Assembly (NCBI GenBank): GCA_043800975.1
Contig: JAZDMK010000285.1
Coordinates: 1 to 38,204, forward strand
From: JAZDMK01 sp043800975
Lineage (GTDB): Bacteria; Bacteroidota; Bacteroidia; Bacteroidales; JAHJDW01
Reading direction: 5' to 3'
DNA: 38,204 nt
Shown here: piece after piece, positions 8,021 through 16,730 of the stretch
Numbering within the stretch: the first letter of the stretch is position 1
Layout: each line of letters opens with the position of its first letter
Notes under the pieces: model-generated
What the model was told of the DNA's origin: nothing
Databases searched by the model: none
The model's input: the letters and a program-made list of their open reading frames with translations, nothing else
Translations under genes and position numbers: made by a program

Positions 8021-10303
8021 TTGAGAAACAAAATACAAATACAACCAATCAAAAATAATTCATTGAAAAAAGGATTTGCCATATTTGTTTTATTTCTCCT
8101 TTCGGGTGTTTCGCAAACATTTGCGCAGTCAGGGTTGTATGATGTAAATACCATTCAGGAAGTGCGCATCAACTTTCATGAATCAAATTGGGATCATTTG
8201 CTGGACAGTCTGATACAGGTCGGAGATGGCACCGGCAGGCTGGTTGCTGATGTGGAAGTTAATGGACAATCTTTTTCAAACTCAGGTGTACGGTACAAAG
8301 GATTTAGTTCCTGGCAGGAGGACCAAGATAAAAATCCGTTCAATATCGAGCTTGATTTTCCGGTAAACAATAGAAATTATGATGGATACACCAAGCTGAA
8401 ACTCGGTAATGTTATTCACGATCCTTCGTTTGTTCGTGAAGTTCTGGCCTACCGGATCGCCCGCAAATACATGCCTGCATCACAAGCGAATTTTGCAAAA
8501 GTGTATGTGAATGATGTATTTATAGGTCTGTACACAAGTGTTGAAGCCGTTGATGAAAACTTCAACAAAAAGTTTTTTGACTCGGACGAGAATGCTTTTT
8601 TTAAAGGTAGTCCTGAAAATCTTCAATATCCTTTTGGCCAAAATGCAAATCTGGCATATACACATGGAAGCGACACCCTTGGCTACATTCCTTACTACAA
8701 AATGGAAAGCGAAGGGGGTTGGGGCGAATTGCTGAATTTGATCTGGGTTTTAAATTATGATACAACGAACCTTGAAACTGTGCTAGATGTGGATCGCACA
8801 TTGTGGATGCATGCTTTTAATTATTCAATTGTGAATCTTGACAGCTATATTGGATACTCTCAAAACTATTACCTGTACAAGGATGACAACGGTCGTTTTA
8901 ATACGATTCCCTGGGATTTGAATATGTCTTTTGGCAGTTTCCGAAATTCTGACGGAGTGAATTTGTCGCTGACAATTGCAAAGGCAAAATCCTTGAATCC
9001 ATTACAACATCTTTATTCTACGACTTTATCACCGAGACCTCTCACGAAAAACATTTTCAAAAATGCAAGGTGGAGGAAGATGTATATGGCACACATGCGT
9101 ACAATCATTAATGAGAATATCCGCAATAATGATTATTACAATTATGGTCAGCAGGTGCAAGTGATAATTGATGCAGCTGTTCAACAAGACACAAATAAAT
9201 TTTACGCCTATTCATATTTTACAGAAAATATTGATACGATTGTTGGCTCAGGGATCAGCTCGTATCCTGGTCTTAAAGATTTGATGGATGCGCGCATCGC
9301 TTATCTGGATACATTTCCGGGATTTAATTATGCACCTGAAATTTCTGCAATTGAGAATCAACCAGTCATTCCTTTGAAGGAACAAATGATCTGGATTCGT
9401 GCAAAAATTACGGGAGCCAATTATGCACAACTGGGTTATCGTTTTCGTATGGATGCCATTTTTTTAAAAACAGAAATGTTTGATGACGGAAATCACAACG
9501 ATGGCGTGGCTGGCGACAGTATTTATGGTGCGGGCGTTCTGCTTGCCGGAGATATTTTTCAGTATTACATCTGGGCAGAAGATGACAGTGCAGGCGTCTT
9601 TTCACCGGAGCGGGCCGAGTATGAATTTCATATTCTGTACCCACAGGTTACACAAGGTGATTTGGTGATAAATGAATTTTTTAACAACTGGATTGAAGTA
9701 TATAACACCACCAGCGAGGCAATGAAGATAAGCGGTATGTATCTTTCGGATGACCCTGCAAATCCTTTGTTATGGCCCATTCCCGACACAATCATTGAAG
9801 GAAGAAGTTACCTGATGATTGGAACTTCGCTTTTTCAAAACACATCGGTTTTTAGCTCTATACTATCATTGCCAGAACAGAACGGAGAAATTATTCTGTC
9901 GTATGATGCTTCGAATATAATTGATTCAGTACATTATGCAGTACAGTCTGAAAGCAGATCTATAGGCAGGTATCCTAATGGATACGGGCTGTTCATATAT
10001 TTATCTCCAACTTTTTCGCAATTTAATGTTTACGGAAATAATGGTATAGCAGATTTGACGGTTTACCCCAATCCCGCATCGAATGAGGTTTATATTGAAT
10101 TAAAGGATGTTTCGTCATCTGTTTCACTGGACATTTTTAATGCAAAGGGACAAGTAGTATTATCAGAACTGCATACGTTCAATGAATACTCACCTGTTGC
10201 AGCAACGATTCCCTTAAATATTTCGGGTTTAAATCAGGGGGTATATTATATCCGAGTTGTAACGAACGAACAAACAGTAAAGAAAAAACTGGTGGTTTAT
10301 TAA
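8021..10303 (+). CDS. CotH-kinase-like protein with lamin-tail domain and T9SS sorting domain
   Basis: The frame has no ATG near its start; translation must begin at a TTG, either at 8021 or more likely at 8063, which gives a normal signal peptide (KKGFAIFVLFLLSG...TFAQ). The CotH domain covers about residues 45-420: the early YKGFSSWQ...NPFNIELDF, KLKLGN, SFVREVLAYRIARKY, VYVNDVFIGLYTSVE, FFKGSP and the late IPWDLNMSFGSF, which correspond to the kinase-like fold. A lamin-tail (LTD) domain follows (LVINEFFNNWIEVYN...), and the last 75 residues (LTVYPNPASNEVYIEL to the VKKKLVVY end) are a type A T9SS sorting domain. The protein is thus exported to the outer surface. Known CotH kinases phosphorylate spore-coat proteins; a secreted role here is inferred. 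Confidence 0.85.
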   Translation: MRNKIQIQPIKNNSLKKGFAIFVLFLLSGVSQTFAQSGLYDVNTIQEVRINFHESNWDHLLDSLIQVGDGTGRLVADVEVNGQSFSNSGVRYKGFSSWQEDQDKNPFNIELDFPVNNRNYDGYTKLKLGNVIHDPSFVREVLAYRIARKYMPASQANFAKVYVNDVFIGLYTSVEAVDENFNKKFFDSDENAFFKGSPENLQYPFGQNANLAYTHGSDTLGYIPYYKMESEGGWGELLNLIWVLNYDTTNLETVLDVDRTLWMHAFNYSIVNLDSYIGYSQNYYLYKDDNGRFNTIPWDLNMSFGSFRNSDGVNLSLTIAKAKSLNPLQHLYSTTLSPRPLTKNIFKNARWRKMYMAHMRTIINENIRNNDYYNYGQQVQVIIDAAVQQDTNKFYAYSYFTENIDTIVGSGISSYPGLKDLMDARIAYLDTFPGFNYAPEISAIENQPVIPLKEQMIWIRAKITGANYAQLGYRFRMDAIFLKTEMFDDGNHNDGVAGDSIYGAGVLLAGDIFQYYIWAEDDSAGVFSPERAEYEFHILYPQVTQGDLVINEFFNNWIEVYNTTSEAMKISGMYLSDDPANPLLWPIPDTIIEGRSYLMIGTSLFQNTSVFSSILSLPEQNGEIILSYDASNIIDSVHYAVQSESRSIGRYPNGYGLFIYLSPTFSQFNVYGNNGIADLTVYPNPASNEVYIELKDVSSSVSLDIFNAKGQVVLSELHTFNEYSPVAATIPLNISGLNQGVYYIRVVTNEQTVKKKLVVY

Positions 10304-10349
10304 ACACATTGGAATGAAATCAACTAACAATAACATAAAAAAAACGATT

Positions 10350-12047
10350 ATGAAAAAAGTCCTTTCACTTGCCCTGTTAATCACTTTTGTGATCTCTGCA
10401 AGCGCTCAGCAATGGGGTATGTATACGCTGTATGCCACAAAAAACGGTACCGCCGGCTACTTATGTGATACCAATGGTACAAATTACAAAACATGGACCT
10501 TCAGTTCTTCCAAAAAGTCTGCGTATTCAGCATATTTGATTCCAGGAGACACCTTAGTGCGTTCATATAAGCCAACAGCTAATACATCATGGAATTCGGG
10601 GGGTATTCATGGTGGCATTCAGAAGCTTTCATGGAATGGAACAGCCACCTGGGATTTTACCTATTACGGTTCCACCTACTGTGCCCATCATGATATTTGT
10701 CCCATGCCGAATGGAAATATTCTTTTGATTTCTTATGAAACAAAAACCTCTGCAGAAGCTACGCAGGCAGGATGTTCCAGTGCAACAACTCTTTGGGCTG
10801 AGAAGATAGTTGAATTAAAGCAAACAGGTCCTACAACATATACAACTGTCTGGGAATGGCATTTGTGGGATCACCTTTGTCAGAATTACAATTCAGCAAA
10901 AGATAATTATGTCACTTCTATTGTCAACAATCCACAATTACTAAACATTAATTATGGATCCGGGACAGACCGTTGGCACATGAATGGCTTGGATTACAAT
11001 GCAGATCTGGATCAGATTGCAATCAGTATGCACTTTATGAATTCGGTATTCATCATTGATCATAGTACAACAACTGCTGAAGCAGCAGATCACACCGGAG
11101 GTAATTCAGGAAAAGGGGGCGATTTCCTGTATCGCTGGGGCAATCCAGCTTCATATAGTGCGTCAGGAACCACTGTTTTCCAAACCATACACGATGCACA
11201 CTGGATTTCAGCTGATCACCCACTCTATCCCAACTATCTCTGCGGATTTAATAATGAAGGTGGAACAGGGGGTAAGTCTGCTGTTACCATTTTTAATCCG
11301 CCATACAACGGATACAATTACACTCAGCCGGCAGCCGGGCAGGCTTTTGCTCCAGCTGCCTATGCGTATCAGTATACCAGTGGATTTACAGCAACCAACG
11401 AAAGCAACTCCCAGCAACTTGACAATGGAAATATGTTGGTTAACAATGCTTTTGGTTCTGTATATGAAGTGAACTCTGCGGGAACTCAACTATGGACAAA
11501 ATCTACCAATTCAACACATTGTTACCGGTATTCTCTATGTTATGTTCGTGGCCCTATAGCCTCTGCCACTGCTTCGCCTACAACTGTGTCAGCCGGCTCC
11601 CCTGTTAATCTTTCTTCTTCCGCAGTTTCTCCTACTGAAACCAGCCCTACCTATTCTTATGCATGGTCTTCAGGAGATAATACTCAAAATGCAACGGTAT
11701 ATCCTACAGGAAACACAACATATATTGTTACGATTACAAATACTGCATTAGGTTGTTCTGATACTGCTTCTGTTACTGTTCAGGTTACAACAGGCGTTGA
11801 TGACGGATTATTAAATAATGAACTGACAGTGTATCCAAATCCTACTAACGGAATATTGAATATCAGCAATGGACTTCCACAAACAGATTATACTGTTAGC
11901 GTTTTTGATCAGTTGGGAAAAGTAATTATTCAGGAAAAAAATGTGATTGCCGTTGATCTTTCCCAATACAAAAATGGCATTTATTTTCTTTCTGTAAAAA
12001 CAGCATCAAAAACATATATGACCCGGAAAATTATTTTATTAAAGTAA
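10350..12047 (+). CDS. Arylsulfotransferase-like (ASST) secreted protein with T9SS domain
   Basis: I choose the ATG at 10350, 12 codons into the longest frame, because it begins the signal peptide MKKVLSLALLITFVISASAQ. The middle region (about residues 55-370) has arylsulfotransferase-type blade motifs: HDICPMPNGNILLISYE, RWHMNGLDYNADLDQIAIS, FLYRWGNP, TIHDAHWI, and a late NGNMLVNNAFGSVYEV. These fit a six-bladed propeller with conserved His residues; classical ASST moves sulfate between phenols. A PKD/Ig-like region follows (PTTVSAGSPVNLSS... with CSDTASVTV) and then a T9SS domain (LTVYPNPTNGILNIS...). The gene is 46 nt after CotH. Confidence 0.8.
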   Translation: MKKVLSLALLITFVISASAQQWGMYTLYATKNGTAGYLCDTNGTNYKTWTFSSSKKSAYSAYLIPGDTLVRSYKPTANTSWNSGGIHGGIQKLSWNGTATWDFTYYGSTYCAHHDICPMPNGNILLISYETKTSAEATQAGCSSATTLWAEKIVELKQTGPTTYTTVWEWHLWDHLCQNYNSAKDNYVTSIVNNPQLLNINYGSGTDRWHMNGLDYNADLDQIAISMHFMNSVFIIDHSTTTAEAADHTGGNSGKGGDFLYRWGNPASYSASGTTVFQTIHDAHWISADHPLYPNYLCGFNNEGGTGGKSAVTIFNPPYNGYNYTQPAAGQAFAPAAYAYQYTSGFTATNESNSQQLDNGNMLVNNAFGSVYEVNSAGTQLWTKSTNSTHCYRYSLCYVRGPIASATASPTTVSAGSPVNLSSSAVSPTETSPTYSYAWSSGDNTQNATVYPTGNTTYIVTITNTALGCSDTASVTVQVTTGVDDGLLNNELTVYPNPTNGILNISNGLPQTDYTVSVFDQLGKVIIQEKNVIAVDLSQYKNGIYFLSVKTASKTYMTRKIILLK

Positions 12048-12062
12048 TCAAATTTCAGTAGT

Positions 12063-13304
12063 ATGAAAAAAAGAATTAAAAATGCTATGCTTGTTTCGCT
12101 CATAGCTTTAACAAACATAGCTTCTGCGCAAACCTTTACTACATACACTACAGTTCAAGGCCTTCCTGACAATTACATCTCGGGCGGAGTCGCTATAGAT
12201 AACAACAACAACAAATGGTTTGGAACAGCAGCCGGTGTTGCAAAATACAACGATGTGTCTTGGACTGTTTACACAACGACACAGGGTTTAATTGATAATT
12301 ATACAACCTGTATTGCTGTTGATCACAACAACAATGTTTGGGTAGGGACCAATAGTGGTGTCAGTATGTATAACGGATCCACTTGGACTAATTATACAAC
12401 AACACAAGGCTTGATCGACAATGGTGTTTTTTGTATCGCAGGAGATATTGATGGCCGTGTTTGGATAGGAACCGGGTCGGGCGTTTCAGAATATGATGCA
12501 GGAACCTGGACAAATTATACCACCGTTCAGGGTCTTCCATCAGATGTTGTAAAAAGTATCACAGTTGATGCTTTGGGTAATAAATGGTTTGGAACGCAGA
12601 TGGGTGGATTTTCAAAATACAATGATGTAACATTTTTAAATTTTTCAAAAACGATAGCAGGTACTACACTTGTCGACAGCTTGCTGGATGATAATGTTTT
12701 TGCTATTACAATTGATAATGACAGTACAAGCTATATTGGTACCTGGATGGGTATATCTGTCTTTGATAAAAACTTAAACTGGGTGAGAAATATCAGAATG
12801 TCAACAGACAGTATTTACAATGATTACATTCGTGATCTGGAATTTGATAATAGTGGCCATTTGTGGGGAGGCTTCTTTGCGGATTATAATCTGGATGGTG
12901 GAATTTCATATTACGATAATTATGACTGGACATCTTATTCCGTTCCTCAGGGTTTGGCCGATAAACAGGTAATCAACCTAGCAATTGATGATAACAACGA
13001 TATCTGGATTGCCACAGGCAATGGCGCTTCAAAGCTTTCAAACCCTGCCGGAATTAATAACATTTGTTCGTCTCCCAATTTTAATATTTTCCCCAATCCT
13101 GCTAATAACAGTGTAACGATTGAACTGAAAGAGAACCGGGATGTCAAAAGCATTGAGCTTTTTAATGCTGCCATGCAGAAATCGGAAGAATTCCTGGTCG
13201 ATGGTTTTACATCAAAAGTTTCCATTTCTTTGGAAAAATATACTGCCGGATTGTATTTTATTAAAATTGGAAACAGTGTTGAAAAGCTTGTTATTAGCAA
13301 GTAA
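12063..13304 (+). CDS. Secreted two-component-regulator-type propeller protein with T9SS domain
   Basis: A signal peptide (MKKRIKNAMLVSLIALTNIASAQ) is followed by six to seven repeats of about 40 residues with the Reg_prop signature (GLIDNYTTCIAVDHNNNVWVG, then GVFCIAGDIDGRVWIGT, and so on; W-x-G-T then G-[VS]-[SA]-x-Y/[FK]). The final 75 residues begin PNFNIFPNPANNSVTIEL, a T9SS domain ending in KLVISK. In membrane sensors this propeller is the extracellular sensory part of hybrid kinases; here it is a free secreted protein with no kinase domain. It starts 15 nt after the arylsulfotransferase-like gene. Confidence 0.85.
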   Translation: MKKRIKNAMLVSLIALTNIASAQTFTTYTTVQGLPDNYISGGVAIDNNNNKWFGTAAGVAKYNDVSWTVYTTTQGLIDNYTTCIAVDHNNNVWVGTNSGVSMYNGSTWTNYTTTQGLIDNGVFCIAGDIDGRVWIGTGSGVSEYDAGTWTNYTTVQGLPSDVVKSITVDALGNKWFGTQMGGFSKYNDVTFLNFSKTIAGTTLVDSLLDDNVFAITIDNDSTSYIGTWMGISVFDKNLNWVRNIRMSTDSIYNDYIRDLEFDNSGHLWGGFFADYNLDGGISYYDNYDWTSYSVPQGLADKQVINLAIDDNNDIWIATGNGASKLSNPAGINNICSSPNFNIFPNPANNSVTIELKENRDVKSIELFNAAMQKSEEFLVDGFTSKVSISLEKYTAGLYFIKIGNSVEKLVISK

Positions 13305-13342
13305 TCAAAATAAAAAACAACCCGTATTTTGAATTCGGGCTA

Positions 13343-14485
13343 ATGATTAAAAAGATGATTTTTAAAAAGCATGTTGTATTTATCACCTTAAGTTTGATGT
13401 TTTACAACATGCTTTTTTCACAGAAAGTAGCTGTGGTTAGCGATCTTCAAGGTGCTACGCCAAGCGCCTATCAAACATCAATACTTGCAAAAGGATGGAA
13501 TCCCGATTTGATAATTACGTTGGGGGATAATTATAGTACATACTCTGGTACTATTGATGATCAGATTGGGCAGTATTTTGCTGACTTTATCTTTCCTTAT
13601 GTGGGTGCATTTGGAGCTGGCGATACAGTAAACCGGTTTTTTCCATCCATGGGAAATCATGATAATGATGGAGGAGACCTGACAAATTACCTGAATTTTT
13701 TTACACTTCCGAACAACGAGCGCTATTATGATTTTGTAAAAGGGGATATTCATTTTTTTGCATTACACAGTTTTCCTACAGAACCAGATGGTATAGCGGA
13801 TACATCGATTCAGGGACAGTGGTTGAAAAATCAGCTTGCAGCTTCAACATCCTGCTACAACATTGTGTATTTTCATCACCCACCTTATTCTTCAGGGTTA
13901 CATGGCAGTTCTTCATATATGCAGTGGCCATTTGTTGAGTGGGGTGCAACAGCTGTATTAAGCGGACACGATCATTGTTACGAACGCTTATTTGCCAATG
14001 GATTGACATATTTAATCAGTCCGCCTGGTGGTGAAGCTTTGTATACGAATTACAATCCTCTGCCGGGAAGTTTGGTACATTACAGTGGAAATTACGGTGC
14101 CCTGCTAATTGATGCAAATGCCGACAGTATTCAATTTCAGTTTATCAACATTAACGACTCTGTTGTAGATCGTTTTGCAATCACACACTGTGCTTTGAAT
14201 ACAGGACAACTTGAACCTTCAGAAGTTGTTGAATTAAAAACATTTCCCAATCCCTTTACTTCAGAAATAGCTTTTCAATTTAATTTACCCCATGATGGTT
14301 TTGTAAAAATCGAAATTTTTGATGTTTTTGGAAATAAGGTGGATGCCTTATTCAATGGTCATTTGCAAGCGGGGAAGCATGTTAAAAAATGGAGTGCGGA
14401 AAAATTGAAAAGTGGAATTTATTTTTATCAATTCGAATTTGATAAAAAAACAATTGCAGGAAAAATAATGATCACCGGCAAATAA
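13343..14485 (+). CDS. Secreted metallophosphoesterase, purple-acid-phosphatase-like, T9SS cargo
   Basis: The catalytic motifs are present in order: SDLQ (Asp34), TLGDNYS (GD-N-Y), SMGNHD, VYFHHPP and SGHDHCYER. Together they form the five-block metal site of purple acid phosphatases and related calcineurin-like esterases, so both metal sites are likely intact. A 25-residue signal segment precedes them and a T9SS domain follows (LKTFPNPFTSEIAFQF to the KTIAGKIMITGK end). The protein probably releases phosphate from an organic substrate outside the cell; the substrate is not visible. The gene is 38 nt after the propeller gene and is closed by a weak hairpin at 14484-14501. An in-frame ATG at 13355 is also possible. 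Confidence 0.9.
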   Translation: MIKKMIFKKHVVFITLSLMFYNMLFSQKVAVVSDLQGATPSAYQTSILAKGWNPDLIITLGDNYSTYSGTIDDQIGQYFADFIFPYVGAFGAGDTVNRFFPSMGNHDNDGGDLTNYLNFFTLPNNERYYDFVKGDIHFFALHSFPTEPDGIADTSIQGQWLKNQLAASTSCYNIVYFHHPPYSSGLHGSSSYMQWPFVEWGATAVLSGHDHCYERLFANGLTYLISPPGGEALYTNYNPLPGSLVHYSGNYGALLIDANADSIQFQFININDSVVDRFAITHCALNTGQLEPSEVVELKTFPNPFTSEIAFQFNLPHDGFVKIEIFDVFGNKVDALFNGHLQAGKHVKKWSAEKLKSGIYFYQFEFDKKTIAGKIMITGK

Positions 14486-14501
14486 TTACGAGCGTAATTT
14501 T
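14484..14501. terminator. Short hairpin between convergent genes
   Basis: AATTAC (14484-14489) and GTAATT (14494-14499) pair around a GAGC loop, followed by TTTA on the plus side. It lies at the junction of two convergent genes and overlaps the stop codon at 14483-14485. The stem is AT-rich and weak, so it is only a candidate terminator. Confidence 0.4.
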
Positions 14502-14917
14502 TAGTTTCCCAGCTTTGGAAAACTAATTTTATCCTTTACAACAAAAGACTGCGAAAAGCTTCCTTCAATTTTTTTCATAAAACATTCCGCCTCCAGTCTG
14601 TTACGAAAATCGCCGACACGTACCTTAAAGTAGGGCTGTTGAAAAGTTAGGTAGGACTCTTCGTCTGCGTATTTCCCGTTAAATTCAGCTTTTATAGAAT
14701 TTGCTTTTCCACGTGCACTGTTGCCTGAATCAAAAAAAATCTGCACCCGGTATCCATAAACACCGTCGAGTTTTTCATAAAATGCTTTGTGTTTATTCAA
14801 CAAATCACTGATGCCGGGTTCCTGATAAATCTGAACCGTACCGTTAGTTTGCGAATAGCATTTCAGTTCACAAAGTGAAAACAGAAAAGTGAATAATGCA
14901 AAAATCAGAAAACGCAT
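14501..14917 (-). CDS. Secreted SPOR-domain protein, 138 aa
   Basis: A signal peptide (MRFLIFALFTFLFSLCELKCYSQ) is followed by a SPOR-type segment at about residues 52-130: YRVQIFFDSGNSARGKANSIKAEF, then YLTFQQPYFKVRVGDFRNRLEAECFMKKIE. SPOR domains bind denuded septal peptidoglycan and direct proteins to the division site. Here the domain is alone, with only about 30 residues of linker. The gene lies 10 nt after the universal stress protein gene and is probably co-transcribed with it. Confidence 0.8.
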   Translation of the reverse strand: MRFLIFALFTFLFSLCELKCYSQTNGTVQIYQEPGISDLLNKHKAFYEKLDGVYGYRVQIFFDSGNSARGKANSIKAEFNGKYADEESYLTFQQPYFKVRVGDFRNRLEAECFMKKIEGSFSQSFVVKDKISFPKLGN

Positions 14918-14927
14918 TTTTTTTCAA

Positions 14928-15794
14928 TCAAATACCAGCAGCGTCGATATATTTTTTATTCGGGTGAATGCTCAGCACGGGTATTGAAGAATGATTAACC
15001 AATTGCTGCGCATAGGGTCCAAGAATAAGATTTGAAAAGCTTAGTTCCTGTTCTGTCATAATAGAAATCAGACTGGCTTTAACCTTTGTTGCATATTCAA
15101 TCGTACCACTTGCAATGTTGGAGTGGTTTACAGTGGCTCTCACCAAAGGGATTTTCAAGTCTTTAATGTAGGAACAAGTTTGATCTGAATAGGCTTTTAA
15201 TTTTTTCTTAAACTCAGCGTCATGCCCTTTATTGAGAACTATTAAAACATGAATTTCCGCTTTGAAAGCTTTTGCAAGTTCGCAGGTAAGGGGAACTTTT
15301 TGGCGGGTTTCAAGCGAACAATCGATAGGTATTACAATACGGTTGATTGTTTTTGGGCAGGTGTCCTTTCGGATAGTGAAAACAGGGCATTCCGATGCGC
15401 CAACAATCTTGCCGGCATTACTTCCAATAAAAAATTCCTCAAAGCCAGAAGAACCGTGCGTTGCAGAAACAATAAAACTGGCATCAAGATATTTAGCCTG
15501 ATTAACGATTTCTTCGTAAATTCTTCCCTTGCGAATTTTATATTCAATCTTGCCGGATTTCAAACGGGGTTGAAATTTTTCAATGATCTCTTCAAATCGC
15601 TGTTTGGCCCAGTTATTTTCTTCGGTTAGTGATAAAGAATAAAACTCACTCTTCTTTTTCTGCACATAAACCAAACAAATATTGGCTTTAATGCTTTCGG
15701 CAACAACCATTGCAAGCCTCAGCCCGTTAATAGATTCTTTAGAAAAATCAAGCGGTACAACAACGGTTTTCTTTTTTCTGACGACCTTTTTCAT
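14928..15794 (-). CDS. Tandem universal stress protein (two UspA domains)
   Basis: I start at the ATG at 15794 (MKKVVRKKKT); a TTG six codons upstream is embedded in a poly-A tract and is less likely. The protein, 288 aa, has two UspA domains: VVVPLDFSKESINGLRL with SATHGSSGFEEFFIGSNAGKI at about residues 10-140, and IVIPIDCSLETRQKVPL to the end. The first domain retains an [AG]-x2-G-x9-G-S nucleotide-binding signature (with Ala replacing the first Gly); the second is degenerate. Tandem UspA proteins are cytoplasmic and bind ATP in stress or arrest. Confidence 0.85.
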   Translation of the reverse strand: MKKVVRKKKTVVVPLDFSKESINGLRLAMVVAESIKANICLVYVQKKKSEFYSLSLTEENNWAKQRFEEIIEKFQPRLKSGKIEYKIRKGRIYEEIVNQAKYLDASFIVSATHGSSGFEEFFIGSNAGKIVGASECPVFTIRKDTCPKTINRIVIPIDCSLETRQKVPLTCELAKAFKAEIHVLIVLNKGHDAEFKKKLKAYSDQTCSYIKDLKIPLVRATVNHSNIASGTIEYATKVKASLISIMTEQELSFSNLILGPYAQQLVNHSSIPVLSIHPNKKYIDAAGI

Positions 15795-15855
15795 GCGGTT
15801 TTTTTTTTTCAAAGATATTAAATATTGTTTTATTCTCGTTGTGCCATTATTTTTT

Positions 15856-15883
15856 TTTGGATATTCAAATTTTTATACCTTTA
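15856..15883 (+). promoter_or_regulatory. Bacteroidota-type promoter for the CKKCTxC lipoprotein pair
   Basis: TTTG (15856-15859), a 16-nt spacer and TACCTTTA (15876-15883) match the -33/-7 consensus (TTTG, TAnnTTTG with A for the last G). The expected start of transcription is near 15890, about 30 nt before the ATG at 15921. Confidence 0.65.
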
Positions 15884-15920
15884 CGCAAATTTAGAGTCGT
15901 AAACCAAAAAATCGTTCAAA

Positions 15921-16148
15921 ATGAAAAAGGCTTTTGTAATTATTGGTGCAATAGTGTTTGTAGCGTTTGGTCTGGGTTCCTGCAAAAAATGCACGACCTG
16001 TAAGGCAGTATTAACAAGCTCCGGTGTTGTTCAAAAAGAATATACGGAACAATGCGGAAATAGTCGTGAAATTTCTGACTATAAGAAGGATCTGGAAACT
16101 TCATGGCCAGCGACTCAGGGTTATAAAATTGAATGTACTGATAAGTAA
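15921..16148 (+). CDS. Small lipoprotein with CKKCTTC motif, 75 aa (paralogue 1)
   Basis: The sequence begins with a lipoprotein signal (MKKAFVIIGAIVFVAFGLGSC), the lipid-accepting Cys being followed at once by KKCTTC. The remaining 50 residues are polar and contain Cys in QCGNS and ECTDK, so four to five Cys remain in the mature protein. The adjacent gene at 16158 encodes a clear paralogue (CKKCTSC; FCGSSDEV; ATCTQ at the end) with the same Cys spacing, so the pair arose by tandem duplication. The Cys pattern suggests a small disulfide- or metal-stabilised periplasmic or surface lipoprotein. I do not know a named family. Confidence 0.8.
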   Translation: MKKAFVIIGAIVFVAFGLGSCKKCTTCKAVLTSSGVVQKEYTEQCGNSREISDYKKDLETSWPATQGYKIECTDK

Positions 16149-16157
16149 GCGCCCTCT

Positions 16158-16379
16158 ATGAAAAAAGTCATTCTTATTTTCTTTGCCACTCTGGTTGTGG
16201 CCGGAATGGCTTCATCCTGCAAGAAATGCACGTCTTGTAGTGCGAAACATACACAGTCGGGCATTATTAGTACTTCGGACGATTTCTGTGGATCGTCAGA
16301 TGAAGTTTCTACTTTCGAAAACGACTGGAAGGCTACGTATCCCGAATCGCTAGGCTACGAAGCTACTTGTACCCAATAA
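16158..16379 (+). CDS. Small lipoprotein with CKKCTSC motif, 73 aa (paralogue 2)
   Basis: This is the tandem paralogue of the 15921 gene, 9 nt downstream. It has a signal ending GMASSC, then KKCTSC, a mature part with FCGSSDEVSTFENDWKATYP and a C-terminal TCTQ. Comparison shows the conserved skeleton: lipid Cys, K-K-C-T-x-C, a Cys-Gly around residue 45, an acidic helix and a terminal [EA]-x-C-T. Identity is low outside the Cys and a Trp/Pro core, so the duplication is old. It probably shares the promoter at 15856-15883. Confidence 0.8.
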   Translation: MKKVILIFFATLVVAGMASSCKKCTSCSAKHTQSGIISTSDDFCGSSDEVSTFENDWKATYPESLGYEATCTQ

Positions 16380-16397
16380 AATCAACAGAATACCAAT

Positions 16398-16730
16398 ATG
16401 TGTGAAATAGATAAAAACAGATCTGTCGTTCGTTTATTGTACCTTTTGTTTGCTTCTAACCTTTTTTTAATTGCTGCAACGCTTACTGCTTCCATGTTTC
16501 TGCGAATGGATTTTTTTGTGGTTTGTATTTGCATCATTAATTATTTGTCCTATGCCTGGATTCTTTTTGCTTCCTCAATCCTGATGTCTGTTTTTGCACT
16601 TACACTGAATGCTTTTTGCTCAAAAATTGCTTTGTGGGTGCGAATACCATTGGTTTTGTCAGTGCTGCTATTTATTGCCGGAATAATCCACCTAATCATT
16701 TTTGCCTGCAAATACCTGAATGTCCTTTGA
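16398..16730 (+). CDS. Small integral membrane protein, 110 aa
   Basis: An ATG frame 18 nt after the lipoprotein pair. After a short charged N-terminus (MCEIDKNRS) it contains three to four hydrophobic segments (VVRLLYLLFASNLFLIAA; FFVVCICIINYLSYAWILFASSILMSV; IPLVLSVLLFIAGIIHLIIFA). No motif or family is recognised. Position suggests co-transcription with the lipoproteins, which could place it in the same envelope function, but this is only inference. Confidence 0.7.
   Translation: MCEIDKNRSVVRLLYLLFASNLFLIAATLTASMFLRMDFFVVCICIINYLSYAWILFASSILMSVFALTLNAFCSKIALWVRIPLVLSVLLFIAGIIHLIIFACKYLNVL

Noticed and set aside
13321..13342. Attenuator between the propeller and phosphatase genes
   Set aside because: CCCG and CGGG can pair over an 11-nt loop, but the stem is four bases and there is no T-tract.
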